From NCBI GenBank assembly GCA_012837685.1, contig DUQS01000045.1:1-48377 (forward strand): DNA of 48,377 nucleotides, in the 5' to 3' direction. The DNA is from Bacteroidales bacterium (GTDB lineage Bacteria > Bacteroidota > Bacteroidia > Bacteroidales > Paludibacteraceae). The position numbers and the translations under genes are program-made. Position 1 is the first letter of the stretch. Each line of letters begins with the position of its first letter. The notes beneath the pieces are model-generated. The model had not been told where the DNA came from. It made no database searches and worked only from the letters and a program-made list of their open reading frames with translations. Positions 16,232 to 24,455 of the stretch are shown here, in pieces.

Positions 16232-17230
16232 ATGGTAAGTTACAAAGAATTAGATTTGGTAAACACACGCGAAATGTTTGCTAAAGCTATTAAGGGTAAA
16301 TATGCCGTTCCGGCATTTAATTTTAACAACATGGAACAACTGCAAGCTATCATTATGGCTGCTACAGAAACAAAGTCTCCGGTTATTATTCAAGTATCGA
16401 AAGGTGCTCGCAATTATGCCAACCAAACGTTGCTGCGTTATATGGCTGAAGGTGCGGTACAATATGCTAAAGAATTGGGTTGGGAAAATCCGCAAATTGC
16501 TTTGCACTTAGACCACGGCGACAGCTTTGAGTTGTGCAAATCGTGCGTTGATATGGGCTTCTCGTCCATTATGATTGACGGCTCGTCTCTTCCTTACGAT
16601 GAAAATGTGGCATTGACGAAAAAAGTAGTTGAATACGCTCACAAACACGACGTTACAGTCGAAGGCGAACTTGGCGTTTTGGCAGGCGTTGAAGATGAAG
16701 TAGTTGCAGAAGTTTCGCACTATACAAAACCTGAAGAAGTGGTTGACTTTACCAGCAAAACGGGTGTTGATTCGTTGGCAATCTCTATCGGTACGAGCCA
16801 TGGTGCTTACAAATTTAAACCGGAACAATGCACACGCAACGCCGAAGGTAAATTGGTTCCGCCTCCATTAGCGTTCGATATTTTGGAAAGCATTGAAAAA
16901 CAGTTACCCGGATTCCCCATTGTGTTGCACGGTTCGTCATCTGTTCCCGAAGAAGAAGTAGAAACTATCAACAAATTCGGTGGTAAATTGCCTAATGCTA
17001 TAGGTATTCCTGAAGAAGAATTGCGCAAAGCAGCTCAATCGGCAGTATGCAAAATCAACATCGACTCCGACAGTCGTTTGGCTATGACAGCCGCTATTCG
17101 TCGCGTATTTGCTGAAAAACCGGAAGAGTTTGACCCGCGTAAATACCTTGGTCCCGCTCGCGACAACATGAAAAAACTCTATATTCATAAAATTGTGAAT
17201 GTGTTGGGCAGCGATGGCAAAGCTTTGTAA
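16232..17230 (+). CDS. fba: Class II fructose-1,6-bisphosphate aldolase
   Basis: A zinc-dependent aldolase interconverting fructose-1,6-bisphosphate with dihydroxyacetone phosphate and glyceraldehyde-3-phosphate, central to glycolysis and gluconeogenesis. It is 332 residues long. Visible motifs: 'YAVPAFNFNNMEQLQAIIMA'; 'ALHLDHGDSFELCKSCVDMG' (catalytic Asp and first zinc His); 'FSSIMIDGSSLPYDENVALT'; 'VEGELGVLAGVEDEV' (Glu metal ligand); 'IGTSHGAYKF' (His ligand); and 'PIVLHGSSSVPEEEVETIN' (His ligand, phosphate loop). It has its own promoter upstream and a strong terminator immediately downstream, so it is a monocistronic unit. Confidence 0.97.
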   Translation: MVSYKELDLVNTREMFAKAIKGKYAVPAFNFNNMEQLQAIIMAATETKSPVIIQVSKGARNYANQTLLRYMAEGAVQYAKELGWENPQIALHLDHGDSFELCKSCVDMGFSSIMIDGSSLPYDENVALTKKVVEYAHKHDVTVEGELGVLAGVEDEVVAEVSHYTKPEEVVDFTSKTGVDSLAISIGTSHGAYKFKPEQCTRNAEGKLVPPPLAFDILESIEKQLPGFPIVLHGSSSVPEEEVETINKFGGKLPNAIGIPEEELRKAAQSAVCKINIDSDSRLAMTAAIRRVFAEKPEEFDPRKYLGPARDNMKKLYIHKIVNVLGSDGKAL

Positions 17231-17253
17231 AAACAACTAAAGCAGTAAGATAG

Positions 17254-17282
17254 AAGAGACGGAAAAATCCGTCTCTTTTTTT
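17254..17282 (+). terminator. Rho-independent terminator of the aldolase gene
   Basis: A 9-base-pair stem (AAGAGACGG at 17254-17262, CCGTCTCTT at 17269-17277) with a 6-base loop, followed by a T tract ending at 17282. It lies 24 bases after the aldolase stop. Confidence 0.9.
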
Positions 17283-17309
17283 GCTAGAAAACAAAAAGTT
17301 GTATATTTG
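17280..17309 (+). promoter_or_regulatory. Promoter of the orphan cysteine-rich gene
   Basis: TTTG at 17280-17283, partly inside the T tract of the aldolase terminator, is followed after 18 bases by TATATTTG (17302-17309). The ATG is at 17355. This gives the gene its own promoter directly after a terminator. Confidence 0.6.
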
Positions 17310-17354
17310 TGGTGTAAAAACAGATTAGGAATAACATTAAAAATAGAGTAGCGA

Positions 17355-18626
17355 ATGTTAAAGAAAATATTTCAAATAATATCATTTTATGACAAAGCAC
17401 GTTGGAGTTCAACTTCCAATTACAACTCAATAAACTTCTATAAAAAAGACCTTAGTAATGATACAAAACTACTTACTCATTGGCTTTGTTATATCTCAGA
17501 TAGACAAATGGCATTTGAACGAATTTGGGAAATTGGGGGATTTGTTTTTTCTGAATTAGCCGATAAATATAAAGAAACTCGCGACTTGAATTTGTTGAAT
17601 CCAAATTGCTCAAATAGTTTTATAAAGGGAAACGGAGAGAAAGGATATACTTTTATAAGTAATTCAAAAGTAGATGGGAATTCAATTTTGAAAAAATCGT
17701 ATGGATACGATAAAAAAGATATAGTTAAATTTACTCCACGATATTATCCATCTGATTATTACTCAATTCTCTTTACATTTGACATTTTACGTGAATACAA
17801 TTTTTCATTGACTAATTATATCGCAGTTCAAATAAATAAATACAGAGAAAAAGATGATTTAATACAACGAGTTTTATTCTCACTTTATCTTTTATCCTAT
17901 TTTGAAATAAAGCAGCCAAGCAAGATAGATATTGCTGACTTTGATGGAAATTTAAAAATATCAAAATGTAGAGCAGAAAAAGTTAAATTAATATTAGACA
18001 AAAATTTTGAAAAAGAATTTGAAAATTTTAAGAAAGACACAATGTTCTATCAAAAAAGGGCTTGGTGTAGTTTAAGAGATTTTTTTAAATCACCAGAAAT
18101 TAATCCATATTTTAAAAGTGCATTAACAGAAGAAAATATTGACTTTGAAAAATTAGATTTGTTTTCATTAAAATCGTTTCAACAATTTGAACTACCCGGA
18201 GATGTATGGAATAACAACTCGAAATTCAGAAATTGTATTCTTGAAAACACTGAATTTGAGAAATCAAAAAAGAGCCTAAATATAATTCTCCGAGAATATT
18301 TTGATAACAACAAAAACGATTTGGGAAGTAGTTATCCGGAACAATTTGATATAACATTTGATTTTGTTCCGAGAATGTGTAAAAATAATAATTGTGATAT
18401 ATGTCCGATTGGATTAATAAAAGGAAACGAAAAATCGAAGAATTTTGAAAAAACTTGCATTATTAACAAAAGGTATTATTGTCCAGTAGCATTAACAAAT
18501 TGTAATTATAAAATTAAATGTTTTGGGAAAGAATGTGATTTGCTAAAAATAAAAAACAACAAAAATTGTTTTCTTTTGGCGCAAGTTTCAAACTTGTGCC
18601 ATCTAATAAATAAGGGCAAAAATTAG
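17355..18626 (+). CDS. Unrecognised AT-rich gene with cysteine-rich C-terminus
   Basis: I do not recognise this 423-residue protein with confidence. The N-terminal half has conserved-looking patches 'FYDKARWSSTSNYNSINFYK', 'LLTHWLCYISDRQMAFERIW' and 'GGFVFSELADKY'. Eight cysteines crowd residues 342-394 (342, 347, 350, 368, 376, 383, 389, 394), with spacings CxxC (347/350) and 'CFGKEC', suggesting a zinc or iron-sulfur site. There are no TM segments or signal peptide. The DNA is much richer in A and T than its neighbours: 15 of 60 bases are G or C at 17701-17760, against 26 of 60 at 16921-16980. With its own promoter and terminator, sitting between housekeeping genes, it looks like a horizontally acquired single gene. 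The last residues fall in a palindrome (18577-18601), so the native C-terminus may have been altered. Confidence 0.75.
   Translation: MLKKIFQIISFYDKARWSSTSNYNSINFYKKDLSNDTKLLTHWLCYISDRQMAFERIWEIGGFVFSELADKYKETRDLNLLNPNCSNSFIKGNGEKGYTFISNSKVDGNSILKKSYGYDKKDIVKFTPRYYPSDYYSILFTFDILREYNFSLTNYIAVQINKYREKDDLIQRVLFSLYLLSYFEIKQPSKIDIADFDGNLKISKCRAEKVKLILDKNFEKEFENFKKDTMFYQKRAWCSLRDFFKSPEINPYFKSALTEENIDFEKLDLFSLKSFQQFELPGDVWNNNSKFRNCILENTEFEKSKKSLNIILREYFDNNKNDLGSSYPEQFDITFDFVPRMCKNNNCDICPIGLIKGNEKSKNFEKTCIINKRYYCPVALTNCNYKIKCFGKECDLLKIKNNKNCFLLAQVSNLCHLINKGKN
18577..18601. repeat. 25-base near-perfect palindrome at the 3' end of the orphan gene
   Basis: The arms TGGCGCAAGTTT and AAACTTGTGCCA flank a single central C. 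The one arm mismatch becomes a G-U pair in RNA. It encodes 'LAQVSNLCH' in the orphan gene, just before the stop. The sequence is clearly richer in G and C than the surrounding gene and resembles a dispersed palindromic repeat. No second copy is seen in this window. Confidence 0.6.
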
Positions 18627-18642
18627 CCCTTACTTATTTTTT
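18611..18642 (+). terminator. Terminator between the convergent orphan gene and murU-like gene
   Basis: A stem TAAGGGC (18611-18617) / GCCCTTA (18626-18632) with an 8-base loop, followed by CTTATTTTTT. It overlaps the stop codons of both converging genes. The T tract lies on the plus side, so it should work mainly for the orphan gene. Confidence 0.6.
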
Positions 18643-19370
18643 ACAAACTTCTCTGCTTCGTGGAGTGCATCCAATTTGCCCACGTCAATAATCTGTATAT
18701 CAGAGGGTTCGTGGCCGTAGATAAGATGGCGGTCAGCCATTGAAATGTAGAAATCGATTATAGAAAATTTGCCTTCCCATTCCGTCATCAATTTAAAAAT
18801 ATCGGGTGAAATGGTGTGTATTCCAGCAAAAGCTAAATGTTTGCATTTCGCCACGTCCAAATGTGCGTAAGATGTTTTTAGTTCACCGGTTTGTACGTTT
18901 CTCCAGCCTACTAAACGGTTATTGTCGTCAAACAAAAAGTAGCGATTTGATTTGCGATTGCTTACTAAAATAGTAGCTAAACGGTCGGGGGTGTGCGCTG
19001 CGTAAAATTGGTTGAGGTCGAGGTCGGAAAGTATGTCCACGTTGTGGATAAGGAAAGGTTGTTCGGTGTTTAGCAGCGTTTGGGCTTTTTTAACGCCGCC
19101 ACCCGTATCCAACAACATTTCCCGTTCGTCGGATATGGAAACTTCCATTCCAAAATCGTTTTGGTTTACAAAATTGATAATTTGTTCGGCAAAATGGTAC
19201 ACATTAATGACGGCTTTTGTAAAACCGGCAGCTTTGAGTTTCCTCAACACGTATTCCAGCAAAGGTTTGCCGTTGACGGGCACCAATGCTTTGGGCATAG
19301 TGTCGGTAAGTGGTTTGAGACGAGTGCCCAAGCCGGCGGCAAAAATCATACATTGCTTTTCTTGCGCCAT
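18630..19370 (-). CDS. murU: MurU-like sugar-1-phosphate nucleotidyltransferase
   Basis: 246 residues with the nucleotidyltransferase signature near the N-terminus, 'MIFAAGLGTRLKPLTDTMPK', then 'ALVPVNGKPLLEYVLRKLKA', the metal-binding Asp in 'PFLIHNVDILSDLDL', and 'FAGIHTISPDIFKLM'. It belongs to the RmlA/MurU group that joins NTP to a sugar-1-phosphate. It lies 3 bases after the AmgK-like kinase gene. In Pseudomonas and others, AmgK phosphorylates MurNAc at C1 and MurU makes UDP-MurNAc, a recycling shortcut that bypasses fosfomycin-sensitive synthesis. The pairing here supports that role; other NDP-sugar products are not excluded. Confidence 0.8.
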   Translation of the reverse strand: MAQEKQCMIFAAGLGTRLKPLTDTMPKALVPVNGKPLLEYVLRKLKAAGFTKAVINVYHFAEQIINFVNQNDFGMEVSISDEREMLLDTGGGVKKAQTLLNTEQPFLIHNVDILSDLDLNQFYAAHTPDRLATILVSNRKSNRYFLFDDNNRLVGWRNVQTGELKTSYAHLDVAKCKHLAFAGIHTISPDIFKLMTEWEGKFSIIDFYISMADRHLIYGHEPSDIQIIDVGKLDALHEAEKFVKNK

Positions 19371-19373
19371 TTT

Positions 19374-20789
19374 CTATAACTTTTTTTCTATATCCAACTC
19401 TCTGTGTACGAGGGTGATATTCACGTCAAATTTTTTGGATAAATGTTCCGCCAAATGTTCTGCACTGTAAACTGAACGGTGCTGACCGCCGGTACATCCG
19501 AAGCACACCATTAGGTGTGTAAATTTGCGTTCGATGAAACGTTGCACGTGCGCATCTACCAAAGCGTAGGCGTTGTCTAAGAATTTGAAAATACCGCCGT
19601 CGTCTTCCAAAAACTTAATAACTTCGGGGTCGGTGCCGATGAAATGTCTGTAGTGTTCAAATTTTCCCGGATTGTTGAGGGCACGGCAATCGAATACGTA
19701 GCCGCCGCCGTTGCCGCTAATGTCGTTGGGAATGCCTTTTTTGTAGGCAAAACTGTAAATGCGTACTTCCAACTTCTGTTCAAGGCTGAACTCCGAAAAT
19801 TGGCGCATATTGGTCAGTTCCGTCAATAATTTCGACAGGTAGGGATATTCTTCAAACGGCTCTTGAAGCAGACTGCGCAGGTTATCGATAGCATAAGGCA
19901 CGCTTTGCAAAAAATGCGGTTTTTTCTCGAAATAGCCACGGAATCCGTAAGCTCCAAGCACTTGCAGAGTTCTGAACAGCACAAAGTGGCGCAATTGCTT
20001 TCTAAAATAGGTTTCATCTACAGGCATATATTTCCGCAATGCCGTTAGGTAAGTTTGCAGCAATTCTTCGCGCAACTCGTCCGAATAGTTGGCTTTGGCT
20101 TGCCATATAAACGAAGCCACATCGTAGTAAATAGGACCTTTGCGTCCACCTTGGAAATCGATATAGTAGGGTTTACCGTCTTTCAACATTACGTTACGCG
20201 ATTGGAAATCGCGATAGAGGAAAGTGGCAGAGAAATTACGCATCAGAACTTCGGACATTTTCCGAAAATCGTCTTCCAATTCTATTTCGCTGAAATCCAA
20301 TCCTGTAGCTTTGAGAAAACAGTATTTGAAATAGTTGAGGTCGAACGAAATCATTCGTTCATCAAATTCGGGTTGTGGGTAGCAAATGGAGAAATCCAAA
20401 CCTTCAGCTCCGACAAATTGAAAAGACGGCAACTGATAGATGGCATCGCAAAGCAATTTTCGCTCATTTTTGTCGAACGAACCGCACAAACGACCTTTTT
20501 CGGTAGCTTTAAAAAGAATTTCATCACCCAAATCTTCTTGAAGGTAGAACATAAAATCGCTGCTGTGGTTATACACCTTTGGAACAGGCAATTCTTTGGA
20601 ATAGAAGTGCTTAGCGATTGCCATAAATGCTTTGTTTTCGCCTACCGATGTGCCTTTTACGCCAATCAACGAATGGTTTTTGTTGGTCAATCGGAAATAG
20701 CGCCGATTACTTCCCGAAGAAGGTAATTCTTCTATATGAGTTGATTTTTCGTGTAAATGTTGTTCAAAAAGTTTTTCTAATTGTTTCAT
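19374..20789 (-). CDS. AmgK-like sugar kinase fused to a RapZ C-terminal domain
   Basis: 471 residues. Residues 1-330 form an aminoglycoside-phosphotransferase-like kinase: 'SSGSNRRYFRL' (nucleotide loop, 24-34), catalytic 'YRDFQSRNVML' (Asp194, Asn199), metal 'YYIDFQGGRKGPIYYDVAS' (Asp211). The match to AmgK ('RD(F/Y)HSRN', 'IDFQDA..GP..YD') is good. Residues about 345-471 match the RapZ C-terminal domain, with 'VFDCRALNNPGKFEHYRHFI' and 'LMVCFGCTGGQHRSVYSAEH' (Cys432). In E. coli that domain binds glucosamine-6-phosphate and controls glmS regulation. The RapZ P-loop kinase domain is absent. Fusion with an anomeric amino-sugar kinase suggests sensing of cell-wall precursors. It is followed 3 bases later by murU. 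Confidence 0.85.
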   Translation of the reverse strand: MKQLEKLFEQHLHEKSTHIEELPSSGSNRRYFRLTNKNHSLIGVKGTSVGENKAFMAIAKHFYSKELPVPKVYNHSSDFMFYLQEDLGDEILFKATEKGRLCGSFDKNERKLLCDAIYQLPSFQFVGAEGLDFSICYPQPEFDERMISFDLNYFKYCFLKATGLDFSEIELEDDFRKMSEVLMRNFSATFLYRDFQSRNVMLKDGKPYYIDFQGGRKGPIYYDVASFIWQAKANYSDELREELLQTYLTALRKYMPVDETYFRKQLRHFVLFRTLQVLGAYGFRGYFEKKPHFLQSVPYAIDNLRSLLQEPFEEYPYLSKLLTELTNMRQFSEFSLEQKLEVRIYSFAYKKGIPNDISGNGGGYVFDCRALNNPGKFEHYRHFIGTDPEVIKFLEDDGGIFKFLDNAYALVDAHVQRFIERKFTHLMVCFGCTGGQHRSVYSAEHLAEHLSKKFDVNITLVHRELDIEKKL

Positions 20790-20824
20790 TGTGTGTTGAT
20801 TATAATTTGTTCTAAAAATTTGTT

Positions 20825-22186
20825 TTATTCAGGGTTATAGTTGAGTAGTCGTGTAGAGATTTCGCCGGAAATTTTATTAACCAGCATTTGCTGCATTTCT
20901 TGTTCCGATTTTAGGGTGCGCCTGCTTTTGACCAGCATCTGCATAGAAGTGCGAGAAATGAAAGAATCGTTTACTTTGTCAACATTTGGGTCGAAGGGCG
21001 ATTTTTGCTTTTCCCACGTTCCTGACAGTAAATTGGCGTTATCTTTACCTTCGCAATAGGCATAATGTATATTGTCGGCGCTGGTAGCCGTGGACGAACC
21101 CGAAAGCAAAATCAGTCCGCTTTCTACGGAGCGCAAATCGTACAGAAAAGTGCATCTGTAAGTTTGTGAGCGCGAATATTCGTTGTAATAGACTTTGTGG
21201 TATTTAATGGTTTTGTTGGGTAGCTCTTCTTTTATAAATCCTTTCTTTTTAATGGTTTGCATAGTCGATACGTTGAGTTTCGGATTTTCGATACTGAGCA
21301 AGAGATGCGCCCTTACGGGAATGATGGCTCCCGTTCTGAGTTCGAGACCGTATTGCATGGCACGGCGTTGTTCGTCGAGCATTTGCTGCGTGTTGTCTAA
21401 ATTAACAATCTTCACAAAAGGATTGTTAGCTTTCTGCACTCTTTGTTTCGTATCGTTGACTATGGAATTATAAAAACTGAGATAGCGGTATTGATTGTTC
21501 ACAGGCAAAAACGCGATGGTCAGCATACCTTTTTCGAGTGCTTCGTCTTTCAATTCCCGTGTGTCTTTGTAAGTTTGACTGATGTTGAGTATTTTTTGAA
21601 ATTGGTAGTAAGCAGAGCGGTATTTTTGATAAGCCATCAAATTTTTTCCTGTTCGGTAAATAGGTTCACATTTGCTGATAACGAGCAATTCCCATGCGTT
21701 TTCGTAAGTAGGGTCCACATTGATAATAGCTTCCAAATGTTTTTCCGCAGCACCGAAATTTTCATTGTCAAGGTTTTGTTGGGCTTCTTTGTAGTGCGTT
21801 ATCAAAAATCTGTTTTTAGATTCTGCATATTGTCCCTGTGTGCGTGGCGAAATGGTGATTTCCACTTGGAAAGGTGCGGCTTTTTTGCGTAAATTGTCCA
21901 GTATCAGGTAATTATCGACCACTTCATCATCGTTGAGCGAGGAATAACTGCTTTCTATTTTGTTCTCCAATTGTTCTTGATAAATTTTTGCAGCACGCAT
22001 CAAACCGATACGAGCATCAATGTAGTTGCCTTTTTTGCTGAGCGAATAAAGGTATTTGTCAACCGCCGCACCGTACATTCCCGCTTGTTCGTACTTTGCG
22101 CCTTGCTTGGCGGCTTTGCGGTAAGCGCATCCCGTCATCAGGAGGAGCAATATTAGCCCAAATATTTGTATGTTACGTAGTTTCAT
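20825..22186 (-). CDS. Repeat-containing lipoprotein paired with an LPP20 protein
   Basis: 453 residues; 'LILLLLMTGCAYRKAAKQGA' gives a signal peptide with lipobox Cys20. The first half is helical and TPR-like ('KYEQAGMYGAAVDKYLYSLS', 'NFGAAEKHLEAIINVDPTYE', 'YQKYRSAYYQFQKILNISQT'). The second half is a beta-containing domain ('GMLTIAFLPVNNQYRYLSFY', 'YNEYSRSQTYRCTFLYDLRS', 'SGLILLSGSSTATSADNIHY') that may resemble CsgG/curli-type assembly proteins, though this is a loose impression. The start ATG shares a base with the upstream gene's stop (TAATG), so the pair is probably made together. Function unknown. Confidence 0.75.
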   Translation of the reverse strand: MKLRNIQIFGLILLLLMTGCAYRKAAKQGAKYEQAGMYGAAVDKYLYSLSKKGNYIDARIGLMRAAKIYQEQLENKIESSYSSLNDDEVVDNYLILDNLRKKAAPFQVEITISPRTQGQYAESKNRFLITHYKEAQQNLDNENFGAAEKHLEAIINVDPTYENAWELLVISKCEPIYRTGKNLMAYQKYRSAYYQFQKILNISQTYKDTRELKDEALEKGMLTIAFLPVNNQYRYLSFYNSIVNDTKQRVQKANNPFVKIVNLDNTQQMLDEQRRAMQYGLELRTGAIIPVRAHLLLSIENPKLNVSTMQTIKKKGFIKEELPNKTIKYHKVYYNEYSRSQTYRCTFLYDLRSVESGLILLSGSSTATSADNIHYAYCEGKDNANLLSGTWEKQKSPFDPNVDKVNDSFISRTSMQMLVKSRRTLKSEQEMQQMLVNKISGEISTRLLNYNPE

Positions 22187-23541
22187 TATTTGTAAAGTGC
22201 TTCTTGTAATTCGCGGTAAAGGCGTACTTCCACTTGCCGCACAGCTTCTTTGTAGGCTTCCAATCCGGCTTGTTTAGGTGTGAGTTGAACTCCTTTTATC
22301 TCTCCTAAATTACGATTGTATATGATTTTTCCTTTTTTCGATAGTGTGATTTGCACATTGAGAGCAGCCGTGTACATACCGTTTCCGAAGCTTTTTTGCA
22401 TGGTGCGTGCCTTTATGTTTAGTATGCAGTCGGCGTCTTCGGGCGATTGAGCAACGGAATAGCCGTCTTTGACCAAAAAGGTGTGAAAAGCCGTTTTCAG
22501 GTTGTTTTGAGTAACGGGCACGTCAAAATTGCGTTCGTCGGAGGTAATGTAAATATTAGGTTTTTGTATAATTATTTCTACAATCGCCGTTTTTGTGGGA
22601 GTAGCGGACAGCCATCGGCGAATGGTGAAATCAACAGCCGATTCTAAAAGAATAGCGTTTTTGTCGATGTTGAAAGTTACGGTTTCTGTTGGTTTTTTAC
22701 TCCGTATGTAGGGAATGGAAAAAGCTATTTTACCTTTATTGTCGGTGTGGAGGCTGGTGGTAGAAATGGCTCTTTCTGAATAGTTGACAGCAATTGGAAA
22801 TTGGGCAATGGGTTCGCCGTGCATGGTAACTTTGCAGCCCAAATCTTTTTCGGAAATGCCATCGCCGATATTACAAATGATGCTGTTTTGCAACGGTGCA
22901 ATGTCGATACTGTTCAGCAAATCGTAAATTTTGGTGTGCGCAGCAGGTATTAAGCTGATGGATTTCCCTTCCGACACAATGGTGATATTGTCGTTGAAGT
23001 AGGCTTTTACGGCATCTAAGGCTTTGGCGTAAGCAATAATAGCCGCTTTAATTTCTTTTCGCCGTTCAGCTTCTACAGCGGTGGCGTAATAGTCGTCGGC
23101 TTTATTGGTGGCTAACTGCCGTTTTTGGGCTTGTGTGGCAGCGTATTGGCTTTTCGACAAACGGTAGTATATCCAATATCCTTGCCGATTTTCATACGAA
23201 GCTACTTTTTCGTAGCCTTCAATATCTTGACGCACACGAGATTGTATGATAGAAGAAAGATTGTCTTTTGTTTGTTTGTCGGTATCGACTGTAACTAACA
23301 GCGTAGAAGCATCTACATTGACCGAAATTTCTGTTGCCAAATCATTCAGGGCAGCTTTTGAGGCGTAATCGTAGTGGGCGGTGGAATTCTTTTCCTTGGG
23401 CGCATAGCCTACGCCGATATAGTAGTAAGGGTCGGAAACCCTATTTTTGACCCATTCGGGCAAATTGGGGTCGGGCTTGGTGCTGGCACAACCTGCCAAT
23501 AAGGCTACTACTAATACTATCAAGGATTTCGCCTTCATCAT
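22186..23541 (-). CDS. LPP20 family lipoprotein
   Basis: 451 residues with signal peptide and lipobox 'VVALLAGCASTK' (Cys18). The N-terminal domain has LPP20 features: 'PDPNLPEWVKNRVSDPYYYI', 'GVGYAPKEKNSTAHYDYASK' and 'AALNDLATEISVNVDASTLL', then 'RVRQDIEGYEKVASYENRQG' and 'YWIYYRLSKSQYAATQAQKR'. A helical segment and a beta-rich C-terminal region follow, ending 'EVRLYRELQEALYK'. LPP20 proteins are outer membrane lipoproteins named from Helicobacter; their role is poorly known. The neighbour downstream is translationally coupled (TAATG). Confidence 0.85.
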   Translation of the reverse strand: MMKAKSLIVLVVALLAGCASTKPDPNLPEWVKNRVSDPYYYIGVGYAPKEKNSTAHYDYASKAALNDLATEISVNVDASTLLVTVDTDKQTKDNLSSIIQSRVRQDIEGYEKVASYENRQGYWIYYRLSKSQYAATQAQKRQLATNKADDYYATAVEAERRKEIKAAIIAYAKALDAVKAYFNDNITIVSEGKSISLIPAAHTKIYDLLNSIDIAPLQNSIICNIGDGISEKDLGCKVTMHGEPIAQFPIAVNYSERAISTTSLHTDNKGKIAFSIPYIRSKKPTETVTFNIDKNAILLESAVDFTIRRWLSATPTKTAIVEIIIQKPNIYITSDERNFDVPVTQNNLKTAFHTFLVKDGYSVAQSPEDADCILNIKARTMQKSFGNGMYTAALNVQITLSKKGKIIYNRNLGEIKGVQLTPKQAGLEAYKEAVRQVEVRLYRELQEALYK

Positions 23542-23553
23542 TGTTTTTTTAAG

Positions 23554-24021
23554 TTATCGCAAACGGTCAGCAGCATATACTAACGCTTCGTCTTTGCCAA
23601 TGGCGCGCAGAGCCAAGTAGGAGAGTATGGCGCACACCAACGGGAAGGCATTGGTATATTGGAGAAATAGTTCCGTACCTTCTCCCAATTGCGATTTTAT
23701 AAATGTTGCATTAATGTAAAGCATAACGTAAAAACCCAACATCAAAATGATGTTGAACACACATAGCCGAATTTGCACCAGCCGTTTTTTGTAAAGAAAA
23801 ATGGTGATTATTGCTATGATAGGAATTATTGCCATGAAGATTGTCAAAGCCCACGCCGAATCTATTCGTACGAATTCTTCACCTTGTAATTGCGACAGTC
23901 CGGAATAATCCAATTGATAGGCTTCCGCTCCATTGGTGAAAGAGAGAACGGGCAAGAAAAACGTAATGGTGGACAAAATAACCACAATTGTAAGATAGAT
24001 TGTTTGAATACGTTGCAGCAT
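23554..24021 (-). CDS. DUF4293 membrane protein
   Basis: 155 residues with four hydrophobic segments: 'IQTIYLTIVVILSTITFFLP', 'WALTIFMAIIPIIAIITIFL', 'LCVFNIILMLGFYVMLYINA' and 'AFPLVCAILSYLALRAIGKD'. The N-terminus 'MLQRIQTIYLT' and the four-TM layout match DUF4293, a Bacteroidetes-specific family. Function unknown. It is 12 bases from both flanking genes in the long minus-strand run. Confidence 0.85.
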   Translation of the reverse strand: MLQRIQTIYLTIVVILSTITFFLPVLSFTNGAEAYQLDYSGLSQLQGEEFVRIDSAWALTIFMAIIPIIAIITIFLYKKRLVQIRLCVFNIILMLGFYVMLYINATFIKSQLGEGTELFLQYTNAFPLVCAILSYLALRAIGKDEALVYAADRLR

Positions 24022-24033
24022 AGTTTTTTGTTT

Positions 24034-24453
24034 TTATAGTTTGAACAACTTCTGAAAAAAATTCTTTTTTGGAGGTACCATATCGTTGTTTGCGTAAGCA
24101 TCATTGAAGGATTCTCCAAATTTTATCATGCGATAAATAACTCCCCAATCCGGTAAACCGCCCACATTGCGGTCGTCAATGTACAAATTGGCGTTAAGTT
24201 TGCGCGAGGCACCGTCCGTAGGCTGTTCTTCGGGGTAATTTTTATTTACGGCGTAAAATTCCAACCCGTTTTGGCGGCAATATTCCACGGCTTCGTCAAG
24301 TAGGTCACCTTCGCGTACACTCCACAATATGAGTTGGTGATGACACTCCTCCTGAAGACGTTTCAGTACGTCAATCGCAAAAGGAATAGGTTTCCCAATA
24401 GCGGGATAGTCGTGTTCCACAATTGTTCCGTCGAAATCTACTGCAATAATCAT
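24034..24453 (-). CDS. Small HAD-superfamily phosphatase (BT0820-like)
   Basis: 139 residues, starting 'MIIAVDFDGTIVEHDYPAIG' with the HAD nucleophile motif DxD (Asp6, Asp8). Later motifs are 'HQLILWSVREGDLLDEAVEY' (Ser of motif II) and 'ANLYIDDRNVGGLPDWGVIY' (acidic motif IV). The short length without a cap domain and these sequences resemble the Bacteroides HAD group typified by BT0820. Substrate unknown. The start is 2 bases downstream of the stop of the upstream membrane protein gene. Confidence 0.85.
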   Translation of the reverse strand: MIIAVDFDGTIVEHDYPAIGKPIPFAIDVLKRLQEECHHQLILWSVREGDLLDEAVEYCRQNGLEFYAVNKNYPEEQPTDGASRKLNANLYIDDRNVGGLPDWGVIYRMIKFGESFNDAYANNDMVPPKKNFFQKLFKL

Positions 24454-24455
24454 AT

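Noticed and set aside
17355-18626. CRISPR, toxin-antitoxin or multi-gene defence island at the AT-rich patch
   Set aside because: No repeat array or second gene is present; the patch holds one gene between a terminator and a convergent housekeeping run.
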